From: CAVPLU01 sp050012535
GTDB taxonomy: Archaea > Thermoproteota > Bathyarchaeia > 40CM-2-53-6
DNA length: 12,025 nucleotides
Direction of reading: 5' to 3'
NCBI GenBank assembly: GCA_050012535.1
Contig: JBEKGZ010000043.1
Span: 1 to 12,025 of the forward strand
The position numbers and the translations under genes were made by a program. The notes below the pieces were generated by a model. It searched no databases. It saw nothing but the letters and a program-made list of their open reading frames with translations, and was not told the DNA's origin. How positions within the stretch are numbered: position 1 is the stretch's first letter; every line of letters begins with the position of its first letter. Below are positions 1 through 6,104 of the stretch, piece after piece.

Positions 1-140
1 ATTCGCCTCTTCATGGCCGTTCCGAGCGGACCTAGGTCGAGGAATCCGCTCACCCCGCCATAAATCTCAAAAGAGGGCCAGAAGTAACCCCTCCTCCTTG
101 CGAGATCAGCAACCATTTCGTACTTGTCCGGCTTCGCCAA
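1..140 (-). CDS. glyS: Glycyl-tRNA synthetase, N-terminal fragment (runs off the left edge)
   Basis: Only the first 46 codons are present; the gene continues leftwards out of the window. The fragment contains RRRGYFWPSFEIYGGVSGF followed by a DLGPLG-type turn and the start of the next helix (MKRR). This is the characteristic N-terminus of the dimeric alpha2 class II glycyl-tRNA synthetase used by archaea, eukaryotes and some bacteria, which charges tRNA-Gly with glycine in the cytoplasm. The start is a TTG at 138-140: an in-frame TGA lies four codons upstream, and a GGTGA ribosome binding site at 150-154 sits 9 nt before it. An ATG at codon 9 is too deep into the conserved block to be the start. 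The gene follows the YkgJ-like gene on the same strand after 112 nt, so it may have its own promoter; a weak TTAAG-containing element lies near 189-200. The family call is firm even though the fragment is short. Confidence 0.88.
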   Translation of the reverse strand, partial: MAKPDKYEMVADLARRRGYFWPSFEIYGGVSGFLDLGPLGTAMKRR

Positions 141-252
141 GTGCCTGTGTCACCGTTTTGACCGTTGTCTGCATCTCTGATTTCTGATGAGACTTAAGCC
201 TAGTGCAATTCCTACGGTTCTCACGTGGCCTATGGAGACAATTCGTTGGATC

Positions 253-795
253 CTACCATGACCTCAATTCTTTGTTGGCAAGCTCTACGAGATCGCGATA
301 GAATCTCTCGCTTCGGTACGGCCCCTTGCCCATTCCTGAGCAACTCAGGTCGAATCCGATCTCAAACATATTGTTCCTTGCGGGGTGGAGGGAGAATGGA
401 TAGAATCTGCAGATCAGAGGTCGTGCTCTATAAATGGAACATCTTGAGTCTTTAAGAAAAACGCATCTTCCACCGAGTTTTCTCATTTTCCTAATGTATG
501 GAAATGAGCCTCTTGAGGATACACTGAATTCCTTAGCCGTAAGTTTCTTGGAATCTGTGATCCGTTTGATGTCACTTTGCGCGAGTAGTATGTTCCTTGT
601 GCGCCCTGGAAGATCGCAGCACGACTTCGTGCATCGGACACATATCCATCTCAAATCAACAGGGTATTGGACCTCTCCTTCTTCCGTGGTGAAACTGCCT
701 GAGGCTTCCTGCCGAGGCCTGAGCGATCTAGACTCCCCCCGTATAGGGCCGCCCATGTTCGAACCTTCGTGGATACGAAATTGTTCCAAGAGCAC
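253..795 (-). CDS. YkgJ-family cysteine-cluster protein (CxxCxxxCC, putative Zn/Fe chelating)
   Basis: The 180-residue product carries the YkgJ/CxxCxxCC signature: C52-x2-C55-x3-C59-C60, then C111, C119 and C129 in the block CVFLKDSRCSIYRARPLICR, then C152. The spacing and the Y-x-x-RP-x-x-CR-x-(Y/F)P context are typical of this widespread family. It is annotated as a zinc- or iron-chelating domain; its biochemical role is not established, and no substrate should be inferred. No signal peptide or membrane helix is seen, so the protein is probably cytosolic. The longest frame begins at GTG 795. An ATG at 754-756 (codon 14) has an AAGGT element about 6 nt upstream and would give 167 residues; the family core starts only near residue 45, so either start is possible. 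It lies 55 nt downstream of rpoP on the same strand and may be co-transcribed with it. Confidence 0.85.
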   Translation of the reverse strand: MLLEQFRIHEGSNMGGPIRGESRSLRPRQEASGSFTTEEGEVQYPVDLRWICVRCTKSCCDLPGRTRNILLAQSDIKRITDSKKLTAKEFSVSSRGSFPYIRKMRKLGGRCVFLKDSRCSIYRARPLICRFYPFSLHPARNNMFEIGFDLSCSGMGKGPYRSERFYRDLVELANKELRSW

Positions 796-850
796 TAGTC
801 ATCAAGAGGGAACAAATATCCCTCTACGGACGGTGAGGCACGTGTCGTCA

Positions 851-1027
851 CTATCTTGCCTTGACTCGCTTCACAACTGGCGGTCTTGTTTTCTTGAGGA
901 CTCTGTAGCCGCAGAAGGGGCATTTTATCTCAGGAGTCATGGCTAGCTGATCTAGGGTGAGCTTCTCACCGCAGCTGATGCACTGATACAGTATGCCGGT
1001 CGGAGATTGCTCTTTCTCCTCGCTCAT
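851..1027 (-). CDS. rpoP: DNA-directed RNA polymerase subunit P (Rpb12-like zinc ribbon)
   Basis: This 58-codon frame encodes a zinc ribbon with C16-x2-C19 (YQCISCGEKL) and C36-x2-C39 (IKCPFCGYRVL), ending in a basic tail (KKTRPPVVKRVKAR). The layout and the CPFCG-x-R-(V/I)-L-x-K-x-R-P-P core match archaeal RpoP, homologous to eukaryotic Rpb12 (RPABC4), a small Zn-binding subunit of RNA polymerase. The start ATG at 1025-1027 follows the hppA stop by 5 nt, and no good Shine-Dalgarno sequence is visible, so translation may depend on coupling to hppA. The N-terminal ten residues (MSEEKEQSPT) are acidic and probably flexible. In many archaea rpoP lies next to the ribosomal protein gene rpl37ae; here hppA is upstream instead. 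The frame is easily missed because it is short. Confidence 0.93.
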   Translation of the reverse strand: MSEEKEQSPTGILYQCISCGEKLTLDQLAMTPEIKCPFCGYRVLKKTRPPVVKRVKAR

Positions 1028-1032
1028 CTAGA

Positions 1033-3201
1033 TCACTGGTAGACACGGTTCATGGGTAGGATTAAAGGCTTGATCAAGCGATTCGGAGGGAAACTTCTCG
1101 CAAGTTGATCTTGCTCAGTCATGCTCTCTGGTTCGCCCTTCAACTCCAGAATGATCGGCGCGAACAGCAGTGAAATCAAGTTGATCACCTTGATCATGGG
1201 ATTCAATGCTGGTCCCGAAGTGTCCTTCAGTGGGTCACCGACGGTGTCACATGTCACGGCAGCTTTGTGCTCCTCGGAACCCTTCCCACCGTAGAACCCG
1301 TCCTCGATTTTCTTCTTCGCGTTGTCCCAAGCTCCTCCAGAAGTTGCCATGAAGACTGCAAGCAGTTGCCCTGTGACTATGATCCCTGCGAGAAAGCCGC
1401 CGAGGGCTGCTTCTTTCAACAAGAAGCCAAGCGCGATCGGCGTCAGGATGGCCAGCAGCGCTAGGCTGGAGAGCTCACGCTGAGCCGCGGATGTGCATAT
1501 GCTCACAACCTTCGCGTAGTCCGGAGGCTTCTTTCCCTCGAACACGCCAGGAATCTTGAACTGGGAACGAACTTCCTCCACTATCAGGGAAGCCGCACGT
1601 CCGACCGCTCGAAGCGAGATCGAGCTGAATAGGAACGGGAGAGCGCCTCCAACGAGCAGGCCAACGAGGACTAGTGGGTCAGCTATGTTCAGACCGATCT
1701 TCTGGAGGCCGGTGGTTTCTGTGTAGGCGCCGAAGAGCGAGACCGCCGCCAATACTGCTGAGGCTATTGCAATCGCTTTTGTGACTGCCTTGGTTGTGTT
1801 GCCGGCGGCGTCGAGGTGGGCCAGTGTCTGGCGGGCTTCAGGCTCCAAGTGCGCCATCTCTGCGATTCCATTAGCATTATCCACGATCGGGCCGAATGTG
1901 TCCATTGAGACATTATTGCCTGTCAACGTGAGCATACCGATTCCTGCAAGTGCGACCCCGTATATTGCAAATTGCGCGGAGCCTGCGAAGAAGAGAATCG
2001 ACGCCACGATAGCTACTGCAATCACCAGAAGAGCCCAGACAGTTGTTTCGAATCCAAGCGCTAATCCTTCGAGGATCTCGGTCGCGGCTCCTGTCTGAGA
2101 TGACTTCGCCAGTCGGTCGATTGGACTTTTTCTCGGATTCGTGAAGTGATCGGTTATCTTATTGAAACATATCGCGAGCAGAATCCCTACTGTCGTTGCA
2201 AGGAAGACTCGATAGTCGTGAACGTAGAACTCGGCCAAGACGAAGAAGCTCGCGATTGAGATCGCAGCGGAGAGATCGTAAGAAAGATCCATTGCCTTGA
2301 AGGCGTCACCTTTAGTGAACCTCTCAGGCCAATAGGAGACCGCGTAGGTTCCTATTATCGTGCTGACGACTCCGATACCACGGACAAGCAGTGGGAACAG
2401 TATCCATTTGATGTCGAATGGTGTGAGGGCGAGCCCCAGAATCATGCATGACACGATCGTGACCTCATAGGATTCGAATATGTCAGCAGCCATTCCAGCG
2501 CAATCACCAACATTGTCGCCAACTAGATCGGCCACAACAGCTGCATTCCTAGGGTCATCTTCAGGGATGTTCTTCTCAACCTTCCCGACGAGATCCGCCC
2601 CGACGTCAGCTGCTTTAGTGTATATGCCTCCGCCAACTCGCATGAAGAGCGCCAGCAGGGTGCCTCCAAATCCGAATCCAAGAAGAACTTGCGGAGCCGA
2701 TTGTCGGTAGATCATGAAGATTATCGTTCCCCCGAAAAGGCCAAGTCCGTCTGTCAACATGCCCGTTATCGTGCCAGACCTGTAGGCGATCCTGAGAGCG
2801 TCCCGGAAGCCACGCCTTGCCGCTGATGCAACCCGAACGTTCCCTCTGACAGCCATGTTCATGCCCAAGTACCCGACTGAGGCTGAAAAGACGGAACCCA
2901 TCAAGAAGGCGCCGGCTCTGCCGATGGAGATGTTGAACGGCCCTCCGACAAGAGCCGAGGTCAGATAGAGTACGACAACCAACAAAGCTATGAAAGGCAC
3001 GATCGACTTCAGCTGCGTCTTCAAGTAGGCGTTCGCGCCTCTCAGTATGGCTTCCCAAACTTCTCTCATCTTGCCGGAACCGGAATCCTCACGTAGAATC
3101 TGACGGGCGAGCAGCATTGCGTAAACCAATGCCGCTATCGCGATTGAGAGAATGCTCCAAAGCGCTAATGTCTCAAATGGCAGTGCCAAAGCTATGCGCA
3201 C
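1033..3201 (-). CDS. hppA: Membrane-bound proton-translocating pyrophosphatase, K+-independent type
   Basis: The 722-residue polytopic protein hydrolyses pyrophosphate and pumps protons out across the membrane. Family signatures are all present: DVGADLVGKVE (199-209), the Asp-rich VGDNVGDCAGMAAD block (227-240), GPIVDNANGIAEM (437-449), GGAWDNAKKKIEDG, and HKAAVTCDTVGDPLKDTSGP. Length and about 15-16 hydrophobic segments fit the family. At the position that separates the two classes the sequence is GNTTKAVTK (468-476), with K471 and T474. Known K+-independent H+-PPases have Lys and Thr there, while K+-dependent and Na+-pumping ones have Ala, so this should be a K+-independent proton pump. The longest frame starts at GTG 3201, but that GTG overlaps a possible AAGGTG ribosome binding site and an in-frame TTG follows at codon 5; later starts would cut the first membrane helix. 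It heads a minus-strand run with rpoP 5 nt downstream. Confidence 0.97.
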   Translation of the reverse strand: MRIALALPFETLALWSILSIAIAALVYAMLLARQILREDSGSGKMREVWEAILRGANAYLKTQLKSIVPFIALLVVVLYLTSALVGGPFNISIGRAGAFLMGSVFSASVGYLGMNMAVRGNVRVASAARRGFRDALRIAYRSGTITGMLTDGLGLFGGTIIFMIYRQSAPQVLLGFGFGGTLLALFMRVGGGIYTKAADVGADLVGKVEKNIPEDDPRNAAVVADLVGDNVGDCAGMAADIFESYEVTIVSCMILGLALTPFDIKWILFPLLVRGIGVVSTIIGTYAVSYWPERFTKGDAFKAMDLSYDLSAAISIASFFVLAEFYVHDYRVFLATTVGILLAICFNKITDHFTNPRKSPIDRLAKSSQTGAATEILEGLALGFETTVWALLVIAVAIVASILFFAGSAQFAIYGVALAGIGMLTLTGNNVSMDTFGPIVDNANGIAEMAHLEPEARQTLAHLDAAGNTTKAVTKAIAIASAVLAAVSLFGAYTETTGLQKIGLNIADPLVLVGLLVGGALPFLFSSISLRAVGRAASLIVEEVRSQFKIPGVFEGKKPPDYAKVVSICTSAAQRELSSLALLAILTPIALGFLLKEAALGGFLAGIIVTGQLLAVFMATSGGAWDNAKKKIEDGFYGGKGSEEHKAAVTCDTVGDPLKDTSGPALNPMIKVINLISLLFAPIILELKGEPESMTEQDQLARSFPPNRLIKPLILPMNRVYQ

Positions 3202-3240
3202 ACCTTGTTCGTGAAAGTTCGACGTTCCACTGATCTAGTC

Positions 3241-3256
3241 ACATAAAAGCTCTTCT
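3241..3256 (-). promoter_or_regulatory. Candidate BRE/TATA promoter for hppA
   Basis: On the minus strand this reads AGAAGAGCTTTTATGT: a purine-rich BRE-like stretch followed by a TTTTAT box. It lies about 40 nt before the hppA start, which would place transcription initiation near 3220 and give a short leader of about 20 nt. The call rests on sequence resemblance and spacing only. Confidence 0.45.
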
Positions 3257-3374
3257 TGGATCAAGCATGTGACTGAGCCCCCTTCGGCGCGAAATCCGGA
3301 ACACTTGAACATGCAGCGACTCTGCAAGCGCCGACTGCCAGAAACCACGACCCGCCCGGTTCGATACAGTCGCC

Positions 3375-3391
3375 AAAGTACCTTATCTATA
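3375..3391 (+). promoter_or_regulatory. Candidate BRE/TATA promoter for cofE
   Basis: The sequence AAAGTACCTTATCTATA has an A-rich BRE-like part followed by a TTATCTATA box. Initiation about 25 nt downstream of the box would fall near 3412, leaving a leader of about 25 nt before the cofE ATG at 3438. This is a resemblance and spacing argument, not a measured site. Confidence 0.4.
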
Positions 3392-3437
3392 TGGAGAATA
3401 TGATTCGAGAAGATCTGAGCGCAACCCGTGATGAAGA

Positions 3438-4211
3438 ATGAGAGGCGAGGTGAGAATTCTCGGGCTGAAGGGTTTTCCGCTTGTGAAGCCAGGGAATGAC
3501 ATCGCCGAACTGGTGCTAGAGAGAGCGAGACACCTTCGCATTCGAATTGCGGATGGCGATGTCCTCGTCATTGGTCACAAGATCATCTCGAAATCGGAAG
3601 GTCAGATCGTACAGCTCTCCGGGGTTAAACCATCTGCTCGTGCAGTCAAGATCGCCCGAAAATGTTTCAAGGACCCCCGGCTTGTTCAGTTGACCCTCAA
3701 CGAGTCGCGTCGGGTCATCAAGGTCAAGCCTGGGATACTTCTTGTTGAGACTAAGCGCGGGATCGTCTGCTTGAACGCTGGCATTGACAAATCCAACGTG
3801 GAAGGCCCCGACGCGTACTGTCTCCTGCCGGAGAACCCGAATCTGTCAGCAGCGAATATCGCGAAACGAATACTGAAGCAAACCGGAAAACGCGTGCAGG
3901 TAATCATTACTGACACATACAGTAGGCCCTTCAGAGCTGGACAGAGCGAATTCGCGATCGGTGCGAGCGGACTTGATCCGTTCGTTGATTACCGCGGAGT
4001 CAAGGATCTGTTTGGCAACATGTTGAAGTTCAAGTTTGTGTCGATCGTCGACGAGCTTGCCTGTGCCGGGGAGCTCGTGATGGGCCAAGGTGCAGAAGGA
4101 GTCCCGGCAGCTATCATTAAGGGCACCAATAGAATTAGGGTAAACAAACGCAATGCCCGCCCCAGACTGACCATACATAGAGGCCGAGACCTTTTCCGAG
4201 GAGCGCTCTGA
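3438..4211 (+). CDS. cofE: Coenzyme F420-0:L-glutamate ligase
   Basis: The 257-residue protein matches CofE along its whole length. This enzyme adds L-glutamate residues to F420-0 in a GTP- and divalent-metal-dependent reaction, the last stage of F420 synthesis in methanogens and many other archaea. Blocks in order are LKGFPLVKPGNDIAELV (10-26), HKIISKSEG (47-55), ETKRGIVCLNAGIDKSN (104-120), IITDTYSRPFRAGQ (156-169), DYRGVKDLFG (184-193) and DELACAGELVMGQ (205-217). In the fourth block the usual TF-G-RPWR is here TY-S-RPFR, a mild variation. No bacterial FbiB-like C-terminal nitroreductase domain is present, so this is the short archaeal form. ATG 3438 is the first start after an in-frame stop at 3432; no strong ribosome binding site is seen. 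No other F420 gene lies in the window. Confidence 0.95.
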   Translation: MRGEVRILGLKGFPLVKPGNDIAELVLERARHLRIRIADGDVLVIGHKIISKSEGQIVQLSGVKPSARAVKIARKCFKDPRLVQLTLNESRRVIKVKPGILLVETKRGIVCLNAGIDKSNVEGPDAYCLLPENPNLSAANIAKRILKQTGKRVQVIITDTYSRPFRAGQSEFAIGASGLDPFVDYRGVKDLFGNMLKFKFVSIVDELACAGELVMGQGAEGVPAAIIKGTNRIRVNKRNARPRLTIHRGRDLFRGAL

Positions 4212-4316
4212 AGTATCGAGATGGCCGCGCAGGAACGATCGGAAGTCATTTAAGACCCTACTCATTCTGACGCCTCTCTAGTCTGAACCGCACATTGAAG
4301 ACCTGAGTGATCGAGC

Positions 4317-4577
4317 TTGAGCGAAATCGCGGAAGACAAGTACTCAGTTGATGTTGTTGAGGCCCCGAAGGCGATTCCAGCATCCAAAGAGAGCCTTGAA
4401 GCGATCAAGGGCGCAGTGAAAGGGAAAGCCCTAGCGAAGATGAAGAAAGAAGCTGTCGATTGCCCGGTCAAGGCGAAGAGAGTTTCCTTTGTTGAGTGCT
4501 TTACTTGCCCCAACTTCAACAGGCGAGTAAGGGGCAAGGTCGGCTGCGCAGGCCTGCCGCTCCCTTCGTCATCGTGA
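4317..4577 (+). CDS. Small four-cysteine protein of unknown function
   Basis: I do not recognise this 86-residue protein. The N-terminal half is charged and rich in Ala, Lys and Glu and probably helical or disordered. The C-terminal half has four cysteines: C49 (DCPVK), C61 and C64 (ECFTCPNF) and C77 (VGCAGLP). The C-x11-C-x2-C-x12-C pattern could bind a metal ion, most simply zinc. It has no signal peptide or membrane segment. The start is a TTG at 4317; the sequence GAGTGATC at 4305-4312, close to the anti-anti-SD consensus, ends 4 nt before it and supports this choice. It lies 105 nt after cofE on the same strand, far enough that a separate promoter is possible. The ribosome binding site and clustered cysteines argue for a real gene; function cannot be assigned. 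Confidence 0.65.
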   Translation: MSEIAEDKYSVDVVEAPKAIPASKESLEAIKGAVKGKALAKMKKEAVDCPVKAKRVSFVECFTCPNFNRRVRGKVGCAGLPLPSSS

Positions 4578-4603
4578 CCAGTCTGAACATGATTGGTTAG
4601 GAG

Positions 4604-4608
4604 AAAAA
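4604..4608 (-). terminator. Possible T-tract terminator downstream of the TRAM gene
   Basis: On the minus strand a TTTTT run in the context CTGTTTTTCTCC lies about 50 nt past the TRAM stop codon. Archaeal RNA polymerase can terminate at short T-tracts without a hairpin. Five Ts is a minimal tract, so the call is weak. Confidence 0.25.
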
Positions 4609-4658
4609 CAGAGGAGTATTGCAGCACCGAAACGATCGGTGGTTATTGTAGGAGGCGT

Positions 4659-4889
4659 CTACTTGACGACCTCGCCGGTTGCAAATCTGGGACCAACTTG
4701 GGTAATACGCACTTTGACGTGCTCACCAGGTTTGGTCTCGGGGACGAAGATGACGAAACCTTCCACGCGGGCAACACCGTCGCCTCTGCGGCTGGTCTCC
4801 TTGATGTCAACCTCGTACTCTTTGCCCTCTTCAACTGGCTTGTTGAAGGACCTGCCACCGGATCTTTCCTCGGAACTCAACAGATTCAC
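4659..4889 (-). CDS. Stand-alone TRAM-domain protein (small RNA-binding protein)
   Basis: The 76-residue product is almost entirely one TRAM domain: EEGKEYEVDIKETSRRGDGV, then ARVEGFVIFVPETKPGEHV and KVRITQVGPRFATGEVV. The G-D-G-(V/I)-A-(R/K) turn and the P-G-E-x-V-x-V-(R/K)-I strand are diagnostic. TRAM is a beta-barrel nucleic-acid-binding fold also found in MiaB and TrmA/RumA tRNA-modifying enzymes. Free-standing archaeal TRAM proteins have been described as RNA-binding, and in a cold-adapted methanogen as RNA-chaperone-like. The longest frame starts at GTG 4889, but that codon is part of a GAGGTGA element (4886-4892) placed 5 nt before an in-frame TTG at 4878-4880. The TTG, giving 73 residues, is the likelier start. 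It is convergent with the four-cysteine gene and divergent from the glycan cluster. Confidence 0.9.
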   Translation of the reverse strand: MNLLSSEERSGGRSFNKPVEEGKEYEVDIKETSRRGDGVARVEGFVIFVPETKPGEHVKVRITQVGPRFATGEVVK

Positions 4890-5199
4890 CTCACGTCACA
4901 GTCGTTCTATGCTAGGACAGGGAAAAGGAGTGTTGGCCTACACGCATTCACGTTACGGCTAACAGCAGTCTTCCACTGTAGACCTAACTGAATCAGCGAA
5001 GCACAACCGATTCCTTATAAGCATTTACGCGCAGCTCAGGGCGCAAACACGAGCTTCCTCAGGCTCGAAGACTGCAGGAGTCTGCACGACCGGGCAACAA
5101 CTGAATCCGAGTGTGGTGGACATCGTGAATGAATTGTTTGGCAGTTGGGGCTTCCCGCGAATTAGAAGTGGACTGAATCACTCGACAAGATGAGCTGGA
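4890..5199. other. Intergenic region between the TRAM gene and the glycan cluster
   Basis: These 310 nt lie between divergent genes. They contain one conspicuous TATA-like element (5013-5028, listed separately) and, at 5049-5087, two adjacent short inverted repeats: CGAGC/GCTCG around an 8-nt loop, and TGCAG/CTGCA around a GAGT loop. I see no tRNA, no C/D-box pair and no convincing coding frame. One frame stays open from 4963 to 5193 but has no usable start before a GTG at 5113. The short hairpins could be chance or part of a leader. Confidence 0.55.
5013..5028 (-). promoter_or_regulatory. TATA-like promoter with BRE, facing the TRAM gene; possibly bidirectional
   Basis: On the minus strand this reads GTAAATGCTTATAAGG. 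GTAAAT fits the archaeal BRE consensus RNWAAW exactly, and CTTATAAG is a good TATA box. Initiation would fall near 4990, leaving a leader of about 100 nt before the TRAM start. The TTATAA core is palindromic, so plus-strand initiation near 5043 is possible too, with a leader of about 155 nt before the first glycosyltransferase; the plus-strand BRE position is a poor match. Confidence 0.45.
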
Positions 5200-6099
5200 T
5201 TGAAAGTACTGCACTATGAGCACAACGGCGTGGGAGTAATCATCAGCAGGAGTCTGCAAAGAATAGGAGTAGAAAGCCGAGTACTGTCTTCTGCCCCACA
5301 TCCGTTCGGTTTCAAGGAAGATTTTCTTTTCCACCGTCACCGGTTCAGGACGTGGAGAGAAATCCGTCGTCGCTCTGAATGGAAGAGATACTACGACTTT
5401 GATATCCTTCACAGCCATGATTCCCTGAGACTTCCAGAGAATGTTATTGTTCATTGGCGAGGAAAACTGATCCAACACTATCATGATCCGAAAACGACTG
5501 GTTCGTTGTACCCGGCTAATGTTCCGTCATTTGTGTCTCTACCCAGCATCCTCAAAGCAGTGCCCAATGCGACTTGGCTTCCAATTCCTGTTGACACAGA
5601 CGTATTTTCCCCCGAGAAGATGGTCCCTCACAACAACTTCCGAATCGGATACTGTGCCCAATCGCTCGATCCATCGAAGCAGAAGTTTATTCCGAGCCGC
5701 GAGATCGACAGTGCACTGGATAAATTGACAACGAAGGCTGAAGCACTTCCTCTACTCAACATCATACAGCATGAACATATGACTGGTTACTACGGTAAGA
5801 TCGATGTCTGGGTAGATCGCGTCGGACAAGATTTCTACGGTTTCGCCGCTGTCGAAGCGGCGGCCATGGGCATCCCGGTTATCACACAGATCGGAGAGGA
5901 CGAGAAGGCCTTTGTTCCAGATTGCCCATTCACAAGCGTGGACCGCACCGATGTGCCGGCAGCCATCGTCTCCTTGGCTGAGGACGAGACATCGCGTAAG
6001 GCATTAGGAGCAAGGGCTAGAGAGTATGCGGTTGACATCCATGATTCGACCAGAGTGGCGAGACGATGCCTTGAGCTCTATGAGAGTCTCATGAGGTAA
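5200..6099 (+). CDS. GT4-like (GT-B fold) glycosyltransferase
   Basis: The 299-residue protein has the layout of retaining GT-B transferases of the GT4 type. The N-terminal Rossmann strand is KVLHYEHNGVGVIISRSLQRIG, with DFDILHSHDSLRLP near residue 67-79. The linker motif WLPIPVDTDVFSP (126-138) is typical. The C-terminal donor-binding domain carries YGFAAVEAAAMGIPVITQIG (213-232), where E219 corresponds to the second Glu of the EX7E-type motif that contacts the nucleotide sugar. It is shorter than the usual 350-400 residues because both domains are compact. It has no membrane helix and probably acts at the inner membrane face. Donor and acceptor cannot be predicted. The start is TTG 5200, the only possible start after an in-frame stop at 5191, with a poor ribosome binding site. 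It is the first gene of the plus-strand glycan run; the next gene starts 5 nt after its stop. Confidence 0.87.
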   Translation: MKVLHYEHNGVGVIISRSLQRIGVESRVLSSAPHPFGFKEDFLFHRHRFRTWREIRRRSEWKRYYDFDILHSHDSLRLPENVIVHWRGKLIQHYHDPKTTGSLYPANVPSFVSLPSILKAVPNATWLPIPVDTDVFSPEKMVPHNNFRIGYCAQSLDPSKQKFIPSREIDSALDKLTTKAEALPLLNIIQHEHMTGYYGKIDVWVDRVGQDFYGFAAVEAAAMGIPVITQIGEDEKAFVPDCPFTSVDRTDVPAAIVSLAEDETSRKALGARAREYAVDIHDSTRVARRCLELYESLMR

Positions 6100-6104
6100 T
6101 TTCG

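Larger units (their letters stand above)
3202..3437. other. Divergent intergenic region between hppA and cofE
   Basis: These 236 nt separate two divergently transcribed genes and show no coding frame worth calling on either strand. Candidate archaeal promoters for each side are listed separately. The middle part (about 3275-3360) is GC-rich with no clear inverted repeat, tRNA or operator-like palindrome. A GGTTCGAT sequence near 3358 resembles a T-loop but lacks flanking stem pairing. Confidence 0.6.

Noticed and set aside
434..946. A 170-codon plus-strand frame opposite the YkgJ-like and rpoP genes.
   Set aside because: It runs antisense to two confidently identified genes and its translation shows no family motif; it reflects their codon pattern on the other strand.
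3355..3370. A GGTTCGAT sequence resembling a tRNA T-loop in the hppA-cofE intergenic region.
   Set aside because: The flanking bases do not form a T-stem and there is no D-arm or anticodon arm upstream.
4593..4991. A 132-codon plus-strand frame covering the TRAM gene and its upstream region.
   Set aside because: The TRAM protein on the opposite strand is certain, and this frame encodes low-complexity antisense-like sequence.
4963..5193. A plus-strand frame open for 76 codons just upstream of the first glycosyltransferase, with a GTG at 5113 giving a 26-residue peptide.
   Set aside because: There is no start codon in the first two thirds, no ribosome binding site before the GTG, and the product has no recognisable feature.
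5074..5258. A 13-nt exact repeat (GCAGGAGTCTGCA) at 5074-5086 and 5246-5258, the second copy inside the first glycosyltransferase gene.
   Set aside because: About one 13-nt match is expected by chance in a window of this size, the flanks do not match, and the second copy simply encodes SRSLQ.
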